From: Bactrocera neohumeralis
Lineage: Eukaryota > Arthropoda > Insecta > Diptera > Tephritidae
Assembly: GCF_024586455.1 (NCBI RefSeq)
Contig: NC_065922.1
Span: forward strand, 1,860,001-1,924,000
Direction: 5' to 3'
DNA length: 64,000 bases
Shown piece by piece: positions 35,590-49,417 of this stretch (position 1 is the first letter of the stretch; each line of letters starts with the position of its first letter). The translations under genes were made by a program, and so were the position numbers. The notes under the pieces were generated by a model. It had not been told where the DNA came from. It did not search any database and saw only the letters and a list, made by a program, of their open reading frames with translations.

Positions 35590-36300
35590 GCGGGTGTGAA
35601 GGGTGCCAACATCGTACCCGGCGTGCAAGCTGCCTATACGCTTTCCATCTTGAAGACAATGGAAAATACTTACATATATACATACATATGTACAAATATA
35701 CGACGTGGAGATTCGCCTTGAAGGATAACAAAAGGATTTTCATGTCTACAGCATTGTCTTTTTCGATGTCGCTTTCGCCATTAATGCCATTGTCGTTATC
35801 ACCATGGCCGCGATGAGGTTAACTGAACGTGGATGGAGGACATCCCTTTAAGAGATGACGGTTGTATGACTTCAACAGGTTGTGCGGTTAATTTTGGGGC
35901 AAGTGATTCTTAAATTTCCTCCGCGTCTTCTGGTACTGTTTTTGTGGTGAATACATTTGCACCTACGTACGAGTTTTGTTGAAAATGTAAGGGTAGTATT
36001 TCTCATTTTTTCATTCCATGTTATATTTGTTTGAGTCTCTACAGAACTTAAGCTTTATCATCAGCCTTGAGGACATGTATAACCTGGTTCTTGCGTTAAT
36101 TCAATCATCTTCGTCGGTGCAAATTAATAATTATTAATTGATTATAATCAAATAAATAAGGAAGAGTTTAATAGAAATAATGTGTTCGTTATCAATCCGC
36201 AAGTATCCGACTTAGGCTGGCCATAGACGGCAATTCGAATGAACTGATTAACGATTCGCGTTGTGTAAAGTTCATGAAAAATATTTTAAAAAATTTACTT
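35590..36300. other. No gene recognised
   Basis: No domain-bearing frame. Contains ACATATGTAC-type simple repeat near 35668-35695. Confidence 0.4.
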
Positions 36301-36324
36301 TTCTAAGAAGGTATGACTGTCCTC

Positions 36325-36752
36325 AATTAATATGTCAAATATGAGCGCGATCTGTCAACCAGTTTGTTTACAGCAGCTGCTTAAGTCGGTACACATCAGT
36401 AGTGCGTTGGAGTTTTTACAAGGAATAAAAAAATCGTACAAAGAATTTGTCGCAAATTTTGTATTTTTAACCAAATTTCGTGTGCTGAACCGTACGAATG
36501 TTGGAAAAGGCTTACGGTGATTCAGTTTTATCAAAAACGCAAGCCTACAAGTGTTACAAAGACTTCAAAAACGGTCGAGAGATCGTTTAAGACATGCATC
36601 GTTCTGGACGATCGGCCACCTCTTCAACTGATCGAAATATTAACAAAAAAGCGAAGGATACGTTGCTTGAAAAACGTTTGGCAAATGTTAGAGAGATGGC
36701 AAGAGAGCTCGACTTCTCTCGCTAGTCCGTTCGAATAATTTTTGTAGATATG
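36325..36752 (+). pseudogene. mariner transposase N-terminal relic
   Basis: Plus-strand fragment. The register changes once near 36500. It then reads RMLEKAYGDSVLSKTQAYKC, YKDFKNGREIV-stop-DMHRSGR, SATSSTDRNINKKAKDTLLE and NVREMARELDFSR-stop-SVRIIF (36498-36742). These are the two N-terminal DNA-binding domains of a mariner transposase, including the usual [R/S]SGRPSTS linker and the second HTH. The match stops at about 36750, before the DDE domain, and no right inverted repeat was found. Sequence from 36325 to 36490 looks like the element's 5' region. Confidence 0.8.
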
Positions 36753-36754
36753 AA

Positions 36755-39700
36755 TCATGCAATATTTTGCGTTTTATTTACAATTACTTTTTTGTCACAT
36801 TCTATATCGTAAATCGCAATTTCAAATTAAGCCAACATCATATGGATTCACCACTCAAAGAAACTTGAAATGTTCACTGTGAATCAGGCCTTAGCTTACG
36901 AGGCTATTTGTGCAATTTGCTATTACAATTCTTATTATATTCTAACCAAAAGCTCCGGGCAAGATTATTTGCCATACATGTGAGATGTTTGCGCTTACGA
37001 ATTGCTGATGATCCCTAACTTATTTTCTGTTCGCGGAGGTAGGTGGGAAAAAGGTGTCTCCTGCAACAATTGCACGACGACTGTCATGGTAATTAAGCAT
37101 CTAAACGTCATACGCTCAACCGCCACAAGCGTCCTTATTCACTTCCTGACCTACCACCACTTGAATTACATTTGTCGCGTTCGTTCGATGGCCGGATGAA
37201 GAATCGATAGTTGGCGGGGCCGAGTTGACAACATGTCCAGTCTGTCGATTTCTCGGGTGCGGTAGAGTCCTTGAGACTAGTCAGTCGGCAATTTGTTGCG
37301 TGTGTACTTTTTTCTTCGTGAATATTCTTGTGTAATAAATTATGTACTAACACCATACAAACACCGACGTGGCTTGTATTTATTGGCCATTGGCAACGGT
37401 TGTGCACACACTTTGGCAATGCTCAATTGTTGGAAAACTTTCTCCGCATACTTTTTGTTGATTTTTCTTTCTTCTTTGTTCAACGCGAAAGAGAAGCCGT
37501 GTACCATTTTCGTCATCTAACCGGTCATGTGAGACAGTCTCAAATTTGGTTTCTTGCTTCTTGTAGGTTTTTGCATTAGGGTGGGCACATATGTATGTGT
37601 TTCTGTGGTTAATCAACGCATTTGTTTGTTAACAAAATAAGGATTTTTGTGTTATCAAAATAAAATTAAAGGAAGGTTGTGCAAATTTAGAAGCTTCGAT
37701 CCGGCCGAAAATCGACTAAGCTAAACTAATCTACATGGGGTTGTCTGTCCACCAAAGCAATTAAGAAAATGCGAGCTTCCTTTCATATTCCTCAGTTTAA
37801 ACAGTTAAAGAGAGGTCTATAATAGCGGTAATCTGAAAATAGAATACCACAATTTTGAGAAGGTTTCCTCTGTTTAAATCGGAACATATTAATACCTAAC
37901 TTTTATATGTTTCTTTACAAGGAACACAATCTTCAAGACGTCAGCTAGTTCGTTTATCGAATACTGTTATTCTTCTACTTTGTCTACTTTGTTTTAAACT
38001 TGCTAAAACGACCGGCAGCTGTTTGTTATAGATAAAAAAGAAGAAATATTAACTTAAGAACCGTAATTCACAACATAAGACCCCTTAACTTTATGGAGCA
38101 AACTTTACCTTTAGATGCTCACACAATAATGGATAAACGAGAGACCCAAATGGCGCAATATCTTCCCCATTTCGCCTCAAATACTGACGGTATGCATGCA
38201 TCTGGTTTGCCTCGAAATGCACACGCACATGCAGCCGTCTTTAAAGCGACTTAGGCAACGAAATAAAATCATCATTAATTACGAAATACGAAAATAACAA
38301 AAACATAGGCGCTTAAGCGAACCGCAGATGAGCCAACAAACGAATGAACGGACACACCGGTGTAAGCGGGATCCTTAAACAATAAGAAAAATATTTATAT
38401 AAACACACATATCTACACACACATATATAAAATACGTGAATAACTTAGTTGAAATCGGGAACCGGTTATAGTACCAACTACCGATAAGGATTTGACTCTG
38501 CAACAAAGCCGCGTCGACGAACGACCAAATTGCAGCTTAAATAGCAGTGAAATAGAGAATGGATGCTAAGCGCCGTAACAAGGAAGGTCCGACGACGATT
38601 CTGTATTAGCCGAAACCTCAGCTGCGGACGAGCTTGTCTACGTGCGGAATTCAAGCATTAACTTGCAACGACCTACATATAATGCAGAATGCGACCGCAA
38701 AAGGCAAACTGCATGGCACGAAGTGGAGTGGAACGTCGTTGCAACGACGGCGCCCATCAGCGGCACTAACTGAGCAATGCAATTCAAATCCTTTTACACT
38801 GTTTCTTGCTGATCATTTATATTTTTTGCATTTCTACAGAAACTTTAGACTTTGGCAAATTCGCTTCGTTGCAAACAGGCCGCTTGCAACCTATCTTGCG
38901 CATGCGCAAACACTTCTACTCAATACTATCCATATTGTTGGTGTTGTTGGAATGCACCGAGCGCAGCTGCATTGTCAAATAATCCAAAGAAAGCTAAGGC
39001 TGCAAAGCATCGACTGAGCCCAACGGCAAATGCTTCTTTTGTTGTAGTTGTTCGCATGTGCTTCGCATGTTGTTGCCGTAATAATGCTGGCACTGCCTTC
39101 AACATCAGATATCTTGTTTTTCTCGTAAGCCAGTCGTGACTTTGACAGCCAAATATGTAGCTGCAATGCTGCTCACAAAGCCACCGAAGGAATATAACAA
39201 CTACAACAACGGGTGCGCGGCCACAAAGTTGAGCTAATGCAGTGCCATACAACAGCGACAACGACAACGAAATAAAAGCAGCAGCGCAGCGCAAGCAGGC
39301 GCACAATTATTTGGGACCTCCAAAAATTCACCAAGACGCTGAGTGCCAAGCGGCAATAACAGCAACAACAACAGCAATAGCACAACGAATGCACCAAGGG
39401 GCCGGCAGTGGATGATTGTTGTTTATAACCGACTAATGAAACTCGTTTGCAAAACAGCGTTGCAGTCGCAAATGCACACAGAAACAACAACAACTGTAAT
39501 AGGAGCTCTCGTGGCTTTTCTATGCAATGCGATATTTTTCAAGGCGGTTATTTATATGGCTGCGGCTCATTTGGAAAACATTTTGGATACTTTTTATACA
39601 GTTGGCTGTTGTTTTTCACTTCTGAGTTTGAAACCAGCGTGAACCGGTTTGCGATATATTGACGAGTGTGTGCTGTTATTGAAAATACTTGGCCACTAGA

Positions 39701-42700
39701 TCTGAAAAATGCGTAAGCCATATGAAGGGTCCGCCACATTTGCTTGCATTTGCTCAGAGAAGGACTTTCATAGACCCTGTAAACATATTACAAGTCTACA
39801 TTACATTTCTACTTTATATTAAACTATTTATTTTGGAGTTTCGTGAAGGCGCTTTGCACTAACGTAATTTGAATAATTAACTTTTTGAGGGATGGCATTG
39901 CCATTAACTTGAGGTTTATATGGTTTTAAATGCACTTAAGCCTCGCTCATTGAGTGGAGTCGCTTCCCGCTCAAGGTGAACCGGCTGCAGCGGCGTGAAA
40001 ACACCTACATTAATAAGCTTACGAATACATACTATATCTAAGTACATATACATACTATATAAATATATACACGCAATGTGAACGTGCGGCCGACGTTGAG
40101 CGCCTGTTGCGTCGCCATTGCGTAATCACCTTCAACTCAAATGCATTCAAGATGCGAAGATTACGAAGAATAAGAGGAAAGAAAACACACAAAACGCCAA
40201 TAAAGCAAATGTGTTAATTTTATTCCTCAATAATCACCGATCCGCTGACATTCATTCGCTCATATGGCAATTTGCCGCAAGCCACTTCCTATACTCATAA
40301 TAATTCTCCTACAACTTAACAGTAAACCTGAAATTGGCATTAAACGCATGTAAATCCCCGCCGCTAGCGGCTTTGTTCTCGCTGCTCATAAATTCTTGCA
40401 AGTCACTTGACCCAAAAATAGTTAACCCCGACCACGAAAGGTGCCAAGTTCAAAATACTTACACACATGAGCACACTCACACATACACATACCTATTGGC
40501 ACGCACAATTGCTCTTTAAATGCCTCATAATACCCCCACCCCGGTAATTGGGTAATTTTCAGCCGGAAAACGAGCAAACAAGCAACTGGCGACGGTGAAA
40601 AGTTGCCGCCATAAATTCTCACCCGAATTCATCATAAAATCACTTAAAATAATACCCTATCCCACATAAGTAATTGCATGTCAAAACTTTCGACGTCCAA
40701 CCTTTGACCTTTTAAGCTGTTAAGAGAGCTTCAGCAAGCGAAAAGTGCGCACATATGGGTTAAACTGTTGCCTGTCAACACCTCGACCCTGCCGGAGTGA
40801 TTATGAAAAATTTGCTTATGTGTGTTTGTGTGTGTGTGCTCTATACCCGTTTGGGGCAGCAGGCGACATCGGGCGTGTTTAGGGGTGGGACATGCTAATT
40901 TGTTGCCCGCAAGGATTGCGCTTATCACATACACATATGTACATACTCGTATATGTAAATAGTTAAGCAGTTGTTGACATAGCCCATAGAGTAGCATAGT
41001 TCGCCAGAGACCGCCTGAATTGGCATTTAAACTCTTCCGGTTCGTAACACCAAACCGGACACCTCATAAAAGCACGCCTCGCACGAGGAGACCGGATAGC
41101 GACACGACAAGAAATTATGTCCCAACATGTAGATATGTATGTAGCTGTACGTGTGTGTGTTTACTAACGATTGGGGATTTCTTGTTCTTTCTGCGCTGGC
41201 AGGCCACAGCCGACCCAAGAATTTTTCCCAATAAGCAATTCGCCTTATTTTGGTGCTAGGTCATAAAATATTGCTCACATGAACCCAAAGGTAACTATAA
41301 ACCTGCAGTTGGAATTGTAACAGTTTGGTAACGGGACTACTTCCCAACTCCACACTTTGAGACCGCTTTTCAAGTGTACAGGAATGGGGTAGTTGCTCGT
41401 AAGATACTCACGTATGTACGTGGATTTCCCACGTCGTCTTAATTGATTATTCTAAATCATAATTCCACACGCTTTGGTGCAGCAACTCCATCACTGACCC
41501 TATAGATTATATTAAAATTTTAAGTAATATTTATTCGCTAAAATATCACGACCGTTTTGGAGACAGTGCTTCTCATCGCTGGGGTACGAATCTACGCCAG
41601 CACACACGAAGCTGTAGGCATGTATGTACGGCAAAGCACATACGCTTAGAACGGGACATGTGGAACGTGTTAAGTTAATTTTAGGGTTGATTTCCTCCAC
41701 TTTCTTTGCTTTTATGATTCTTCGCCACATGCACACACTCACAGCAACAATCAGCCAATATGTGTGGCACACGTTCGCCTGTGTGTGAGCTCCTGCTAAT
41801 TAATTTACTTTTAATACCTGCCAGAACTTTCAAATATTCTGGGCACCCGTTGTAGTCGTTGGTAAACGCTTGAGGCTGCGGCGGGTCCCCGTGCAGCTTC
41901 CTTGTGCTAAGCGTTAAAATGCCTCGAAAGCGTTTAAAAGCACATCTGGGTGCGCTTATGAGCGCACTGAAGTGAGTGAAAGCCCAAAATTCCATAGTTC
42001 ACTGCGTCAACTGTGCGGGGCTCTCGTTGTGCTCACAAGTCACGCTCGCGATACACGCCACTCGTCGGCCATAACGCTCATCTAGTTGAGTCACTGCGCC
42101 AGTATGTAGAAAAAGGTAGCAACAACAACAATAAAGTCTGTGGACTTGCCATTTTATACCTTTCTGAACGCCACTTTCAAGTCTTAGAGCCTTTGAGGGA
42201 GTGTGTGTGTGCTTGTGGTGTGTAAGGCTGAAGTAAAGGGTAGTCTCCTCTGCCGCGAACAATATTAGACATTTCGGTTAGAAATTTAATAAATTCATAG
42301 GGCGTCGTAATTTCTTCTTCTAATATGAGTAATTTTTTGATCGCAAAGTACCTAATGGCCTTAAGCTTTGGGCATAAGCCAAATCAGTTCTATTTCAGCT
42401 TTGGTAATTTGTGTTACCTCCACCGCTCTGACTAGAACTGACTCTTCTTCTCGTGACCACTGGTTACACGTCGCCAGTCGGCCTTGGTCATTGGAACCAC
42501 CACAGAAAACCGAAAACACTTCACACTTGAGGCATGTTTGCGGTCACATATTCACTGAAGTTAGGAAACTTCAACAACTAGAATGCATGCAGACATATAT
42601 ACGGTGATTTGTATCTAATTAGCAGACAGGCCACACACATGCCCTCAGTAGACCTTTATCTTTCTGGAGTAGTAAATATGTACGTTGATGTACTTCCCTG

Positions 42701-43280
42701 TTTATATTTGGTTTTCATTCCTTGAGGGTAGTGTCTGTCTACAATCTCAATCATCCCACCCTCAAAATTTTCGCCCGTTTATAGTCTTCTTCATTAGAAA
42801 GTCATCTCTATACATATGTACAATGTGTGCACGTCCACATGCGTCTGTATATATGGGTCATTCGGGTGCATGTATATTTGTATGTATGTATATAAGTATG
42901 TGAGTGCTCTTTGGGAATGTTGTTACATGTTTTCTTCGTGTTTCACATTGTAAGCACTTAACAGGCCTTACGACTGAGTGGGTGGTTCAGGAAAGTTCTT
43001 GACCAGCCCTTTTATTGTTTGTGATGGTGATATAAGGAATTTCCGTTATGTTTATGAGGCAATTGAATGGGCTAGTAAAATGGTTAGTACACACGCATCC
43101 ATACGCAAAACCGTTAAGTGTTACATATTTCTGGTAGTTGTTCGCACTTGCAATGCAGTTCCAGGAGAGTGAGAAAGCAGAAGCGCTAGCTGACTGAGTT
43201 ATTTGCAGAAGTTGCTTGGAATATTGGGGTAGAATTTTCCATGTAAATTTTTATCCCGGGAATTTATAAATTTTTAGGGC
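36755..43280. other. Intergenic or intronic DNA, no gene recognised
   Basis: 6.5 kb without a recognisable transposon or domain. CAA-repeat (opa-like) stretches lie at 39190-39280 and 39340-39390. Frames of 95-127 codons near 38634-39493 lie on both strands in those repeats and are not convincing. The lack of recognisable mobile DNA here is unusual for the window and would suit conserved regulatory DNA. Confidence 0.4.
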
Positions 43281-43285
43281 CGTTT

Positions 43286-43406
43286 TCTCAATGTTTGATT
43301 AGCAACTATCTTCATTTAAGTTCTGATTAACCTTACCGAAAGATAGAGACTTTGGTTAAGTTAACCAGAACTTAACTGACAGATAATTGCTAAGCAGTCT
43401 TTGAGA
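43286..43406. repeat. Foldback (long hairpin, about 52-bp arms)
   Basis: Left arm 43286-43337 and right arm 43354-43406 are imperfect inverted repeats around a 16-bp loop. Matching segments are TTAAGTTCTGATTAACC against the complement of GGTTAAGTTAACCAGAACTTAA, AGCAACTATC against GATAATTGCT, and TCTCA against TGAGA. It may be a small foldback MITE or encode a hairpin RNA. Confidence 0.7.
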
Positions 43407-43769
43407 CTTGAACCAAATTTTTTTATTCAAAATCCTTTAATTGAAAAAAATTGAAAATTGCTTGGAAATGGAAATGGTACAAAAAATTAGATTAATTGCG
43501 TTAAATGTTTTGGGAAATCGGTGCCCACACAGCAGCACTACAAACATTTGATTGGATAATGTTTATGTCACTACAACAACTATATAAATGACTCAGAGCA
43601 ATAACAAAAAATATCACTATCCTCCTGGCGCAATCGATAAAACTTTTGATATGTTATTGAATGCTGAAACATTTTTATGGATAATTTATAATCAAAGCTC
43701 AAGGCAATTATTGCAAGGAATGAAACAAAAATTGAAAGACGAAGGATAACTATAGATCGAAAAAGCAAA

Positions 43770-44040
43770 AACGTTAGCCATGGTTGCACCGAATCTATAA
43801 TACCCTTCGCAAAAACAAAAAAAAAAACTTAAAAGAACTAGATTCCGCTATTTCAGTTTGTATGCTACGTTTATCCGATCTGAAAAATTTCTTCGAATCT
43901 TAAGACAATAATTATGCCAGACTTCGTGGAAATTCGCTGTTCGCATATTTACAGACAGAAAAAAAAAACTAAATCGACTCAGCTCATCAGAACTAGATAT
44001 ATATTCCGCTTTTTCAGGTTACAAATGTATGCAAACGTTT
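43770..44040 (-). repeat. Repeat C fragment, minus strand
   Basis: Starts with GGTTGCACCGAATCTATAAT, the complement of the repeat-C end (GATTCGGTGCAACC type), and later has CTAAATCGACTCAGCTCATC, as in the complement of 11955-11980. The middle is mostly deleted relative to 11855-12515. Confidence 0.55.
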
Positions 44041-47000
44041 TATATTTAAAGAAATAAAAATATTAGAATTCAGTAAGGAAAGAACAGAATTGCTATATTT
44101 TCTAGACTTGAAGGAGTGGTGAGTCTAATTAAATAATTAAATGGTTAAATGGTATCGATTGATAGTATTCTAAAAATAAAGAAAGAAAAATATATATAGA
44201 TACGAACTCGCAAAAAAGAATACCCAGCAAGGCTTTTAAAGTTATGATCATTTACATATAAAGAATTAAAATACTCACTGTAGAAGAAGCAATGAAAGGA
44301 ATTATTTCATTTAAAATAGAAAGACAGTATTAAAGGAGCGGCGTCCAACTTCACTAGAGTGAGATTATACTCGTACGACAAAGGTCCTGATGCATAAATA
44401 AATGCAAGATGTTGTTCAGCGTGTAGCTCACAAAAATTTGATACTCTTTTAGTTAGAAATATTTGATGTGAAGTCCCCTTGTAATAAGTTATCATGTGGT
44501 ACTCAAAATATTTGCATTATCAAATGACGAATAATCGAAGCTCACCTCGGCTTTATATCGGATGGCTTTTGGCCAATTAAACAAGGAAGTAAATCTTTGT
44601 AAAGTTCGTTGATCTTTAGGAATTTAGACGTAATCAAGTCAAGCAGCTGGCTGAGCACCCAAAGGGCTAACGAACGCTGAAACGGAGTGTATAAACTGCT
44701 TCAAAAGACATTCATGTTTTTTATGCCACAGATGCTGTTTGCAGGAATGGCTGCAGTGAGCAAGCCAAAATGCATTTTAATAGCAACACTTCAAATCTCA
44801 AAACTGCTATTCCACTTTTTCGGGTACAGCTCGAATGCATTTAAAGTTGACTTACTGCGGCGCGGTACAGTTCCAGACTTTCTACACCTTAGCCAAAAAC
44901 TGGATAAATACATATGCATATCTATATATACATCAATTCCATATAAGCAGTGTCCATGTGTGCATGTGATGCGCCAAAGCCGGGTAATGTAATAACGAGT
45001 CTCATCTAAAAATGTTCTTTAGGTTGCTGGAACTGCGCACTTAAAATCCCCCCAGCGTTTCGTATCATTAACCAACCGAACAGGCTAGCGCACGAAAGCG
45101 ATGCACAGCGAATGAAAATTTTGGCAATGGGAAGCCGTAATTGAGGTAATAAAAAAGACAAGAACACCAACATGCATAAGGCAAACACACACGAATGGGG
45201 TATTGCAGAAAATGATGTAAAATTGAGCTACTGCATGAAGCAAGCAAGCAAGAGCGGGGAGCATTGGGAGCCGCTGGTAGAAATAAAGAAGAACACAGAT
45301 TTCGCGTTGATAGATGAGGCCGGCTCAAGCATAGAATCACAGAGTCGCAGAGTTGCTCATGAAGAGGCGATCGTACGAACAAAGGAACAAGCAAACGCTG
45401 GCATCGGTCTTTGAACCACCGAAAATATGGACTGAGCAGATATCGTCGACAACGACCATCATCAAACGGTGAACGAGTACTGGGAAGAGGCGAATGCGCC
45501 GCAGCGCCTCATGCTTCTGTGTGTGAGAATAATCCTAAAAGCAACAAATTAAGCGCATCTACGTTTAGCGTTTGTAGAGCTGGTTGCAATGCTGGTGATC
45601 CATAGCTCAAAAGAACGGTGGTGATTAGCGGAGAGTGGTGAATAAGAGAGGCCCTCAGTAGCGCTGAGCGATCAGCAACAAACTCCGACAAACGCTGTGA
45701 GGAAGGCCCGCAGAATTCAGCACTGCTTGTGCTAGTGCTCGCACCAGTGCATCTGCAGCGAAATTTTGGCAATCGGTGAGCTTTGCTCACCTATACAAAC
45801 ACAATAAGCTTTCTGCGCTCACTTAGCGAGATCACTACAGCGTTGTAGATTTGGGGCAAGTTCGCACTGCTCACTGTGCAGTCGCTGCACAGGGGAAGCA
45901 GCCATTCAGCTGTGGTTCCGCTGTGAGAGCGCACATTTTTGGCAACTCTGACGACGCATCTACAAAAAGTCGACAATACATTTGGCTGCGCAGTTCCCAA
46001 CAGTTTCGGCGTTCACATAGGCTTCTTTCTGCCTTGTGGCCACCGCAACGCTTTTGTTTTTATGTTAGTCACGTTCGGGTTGGATGGATCGGCTCAGTTC
46101 GGTTATTGCTCAATTTCTACAAACAATCAAGTTTGTGACTTTCTACTCATTTTCGGCAAATCAGCTTCACTTGTCGCCTGGGACCCCGCTCTGTTGCTGC
46201 CAACCAGTTGCGATATTCGGAGTTCGGTATTGGTGCATCCATTATATAGTTAGGTTATATGAGTATAATTGCGTTGTTTGAAAGTGTGAGCTCTATAAGT
46301 AGACATTGTTGATGTTATTCTCCTTCGTCGGCCAGCCCTCCCCCTTCATCTGAGGCTATAAAAAAGTTGCATTGAAGCCGTTAACCTCGGTTGCTCATTC
46401 GTGCATTTTTGGAGTCCCTCTCGCCACGCTGCGACACCCCTTCACCAAATTTTATTTATTTTCGAAAGATAGAGCGAACTAAAGAGAGCGATACGAAACG
46501 TATGAGGGGTGCTCTCGGTGGAAATGAAGTCATTTGCTGAAATTTTGGAACTATGGGCTCTACGATATGTGCATACTTTTGTACATACGAACTGGAGCTA
46601 CTGTGTATAGCACAGCTCCAAAGCCGTGTTATATTATTTGGGACTAGTTATGGCGGTACAATGGGCTGTACACGGGGTAGAAAAAAATTAAAATCGCATT
46701 ACAAAACTTGTTTGGCAGCAAAACCACAGCAAAACGTTCAACCGAAAAAGATTTGGAACCCAAGCGCTATGCGTGCAGCTGGGCAACTAGCTGCAGTAGA
46801 AAATCGTATTCAAGGGGTTTGAAATTCAGTTTTCGCAGTTGCACTGCAGAGCAGGATCTGGTTGTGCAAAGAGTTTTTTGGGCATTTTCTGATCGTCGCA
46901 ACCGATGAGGAGTCACAGCTTCAGCTTTGGCTTTCAGAGTTGTTTGAAAAATAGCGTAAAAGTGCAACAGATTATATATGTACATACGTATAAGGCCATA

Positions 47001-47887
47001 TATTTGTATACAACATTATATAGCCTGCTAGTGTACACGAACTGAAGATCCAATAAATGCCGAAACTGCTCACTAAAATGCATTCACGCACACACTAACA
47101 TATTTTGTAGAAAAAAGTTTTAAGAGATTGGAATTGAATATCGGCAAGTGTATGTGTGTGAGTGGCATTGAGGAAAGTTTGCGAATTACATTTGTTTATT
47201 TTTGCTTTTTGGTAGATTTCTCTCTTGAAAGTCAATTTATCTGCTTACTTTGGACTACTCGGTAGATTTCTCTACACAAAGATGCACACAAACATTCCTG
47301 TTTATATAGTCTGTATATTCATTACATTGATGCTGAGTCCAAGCGTAAACTATTAAGATGAAGAAACACTCGCTTAGCTTCACATTTTATAATAGCTTGG
47401 AAATCTGATTGAAAATTAGTCTTTAGCTGCTTCCTCTTAGGCTCATTGAATAAGTAAGATCACGGTTATCGATAACTGAACTGCTAAGGTACATAAATCT
47501 TGAAATAATTTTACGATCCTCATTTCTCATAAAAGTAAATTTGGATGAAAAGTTCATTAGCGAGGAGACGTGTATGCCTTTCTACTTCGCTAGAGCTTTT
47601 TTCTCTAAGCACGATTTATTTTGGACCCTCATATTCACCTTTCCCGATGGAATCAAAAAAAGTCGTTTTATTTTAAAGTTCAACGGATGTTCTCAAAAAA
47701 CTTTAATTACCGATTATTTGAATTCTAAATTCGCAAATTTCGAGTTCATTAGTGCCTTTTCATTACATAAAATTTTTTTAAGCAAAGGTTTTCGCGATAT
47801 TGGTATAAATTCCGAGAACTTGATCGTCGAACAAAATCATATGCGGAATTCGACTCGTCTTTATGTTCTTTCGGATAGCTGGACTGA

Positions 47888-48045
47888 CTATATGCATACA
47901 TACATAGATATAAATAGACATATGTACATATGTACATATGTATGTATATTCACAGACAATTTTGGTATTGTCATAGTTGCTTATCCGTGTATGAATGCAG
48001 TTCAGGAAGCCTAAACACGCATACTTACATACATATGTATGTATA
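47888..48045. repeat. Palindromic ACATATGT/ATAC microsatellites
   Basis: Runs of ATACATACAT, ATGTACATATGTACATATGT and TACATACATATGTATGTATA at 47888-47950 and 48023-48045. The ACATATGT units are self-complementary. Similar runs occur elsewhere in the window. Confidence 0.75.
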
Positions 48046-49018
48046 TTTTTGGGCACATCATGGAAGTGTGAGAAGTTTGTCGACGTTCGTGCGTTTGTTC
48101 GGCTCAATGGCGCTAGTTGTCCATGGCGTAGGCTGTACATTTTGGAAAATTGCATTTTCCCAATTCAACTGCAACACAGAATAATATAATAATATGTATT
48201 ATGTAAATAGATAGACTGTGTGTGGCCTGTATGCTGATGTTGCAATAACAAGGAGCACACAGTAAAAACAAGGAATGAAACTAAATAAAAATTAAAAAAG
48301 CCTGGAATTAAAAAATGAAAAAGCTGAGAGCAGAAAAAATTAAAATGTTGCCCATGCCACATGGGTGGCCGCGGGCGTCGATGAGTGGGTGAATGAGATG
48401 CGCTGCCGCATAGGCCTATTCACGGTGCGTAGCTGCTGTGGGAGCAAAAAGGAAAATTGCGCTGGAGAGAGTGCGTAAAAGAGTAGAGCAACTAAGGATG
48501 ATGGTCCGTGTAAACGCTGGGGAAATGGGAGCCGGCGAGGAAAGCGCGCGTGTAAGAGATGTACAAACTGGGCCTATAACTGAAAAGCTTCAATAGCAAC
48601 AACACCAGCATTCACTAAGTGAACGTACATGGAAGGCAGCAACAAAAACAATGGCAAAAGCAATATAGCAGCAGTTGCGACGTTCAGATTTCAGATAGAC
48701 AGCTGAACCGGTGGCATAGGCGCAGCTCAGTTTGGTGTCGTCATTGTCATTTGGCTGCGATGTTATTGCTGTTGCTGCTCATAGCGCTGGGATGGGCAAA
48801 AACCCTCAAAAAATGACGAAAAATAACGCTGCAATACGAGCAGGCCAGCAAGTGCAACAATAACAATAGCAATGGCTTCGCGGGACGCAACTGTAGCAAC
48901 AGCGGGTTAGCCATAGAGGATACGCGGAATATTAAATTTGGTAAAAGTGCAACTTGCCATGTCACGGTAAGCAATAGCGACAGCAGCAGCATCAACAACA
49001 ACAAGAATAACCACAACA

Positions 49019-49417
49019 ATGGAGACTCTTGTGAATATGTTGGCATACATTGTCACCCATGGCCGCATGGAACATAACTGTGTTCGATGCGATCGCACTA
49101 CCGCCAACATGAACTCCCGGGCGCGTATACCTATACGCCCGCCCATTCCCGTGTCACGCTTGATTGCGTATTACTGCCAAATATGCCTCCGGCCGCATGA
49201 CGTAGCGACGCACCGGAGCAGCAAAGCTGCGTGCAACAAAAATGCATTCGAAAACCGAGAAAGGGAAAAGCGCGAAGTGGACAGAGCGAACGTAAAAAAG
49301 AAACCAAAAAGAAAAGATACCAAAACCCAACTATCGCGCTTGGCGGCTGCACTGCACACAGACACATACTCAGCAAACATACACTTACGCAAAACCAAAA
49401 TTTCACAAAAAGTCTAA
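49019..49417 (+). CDS. Possible small ORF, 132 codons, unknown
   Basis: Open frame starting in the context CACAACAATGG, a very good fly initiation context. The product has two closely spaced Cys pairs (CVRC and CQIC, about 31 residues apart) followed by a His-containing stretch, and a strongly basic Lys/Arg C-terminal half ending KTKISQKV. This recalls zinc-binding proteins but fits no family I know. Long frames also exist on the opposite strand (49131-49406), and there is no other sign of a transcript, so chance is a real possibility. Confidence 0.15.
   Translation: METLVNMLAYIVTHGRMEHNCVRCDRTTANMNSRARIPIRPPIPVSRLIAYYCQICLRPHDVATHRSSKAACNKNAFENREREKREVDRANVKKKPKRKDTKTQLSRLAAALHTDTYSANIHLRKTKISQKV

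Noticed and set aside
46357..46400. TATAAAAAA plus TCATTC as a promoter
   Set aside because: The distance between TATA and initiator is about 40 bp instead of about 30, and no exon follows.
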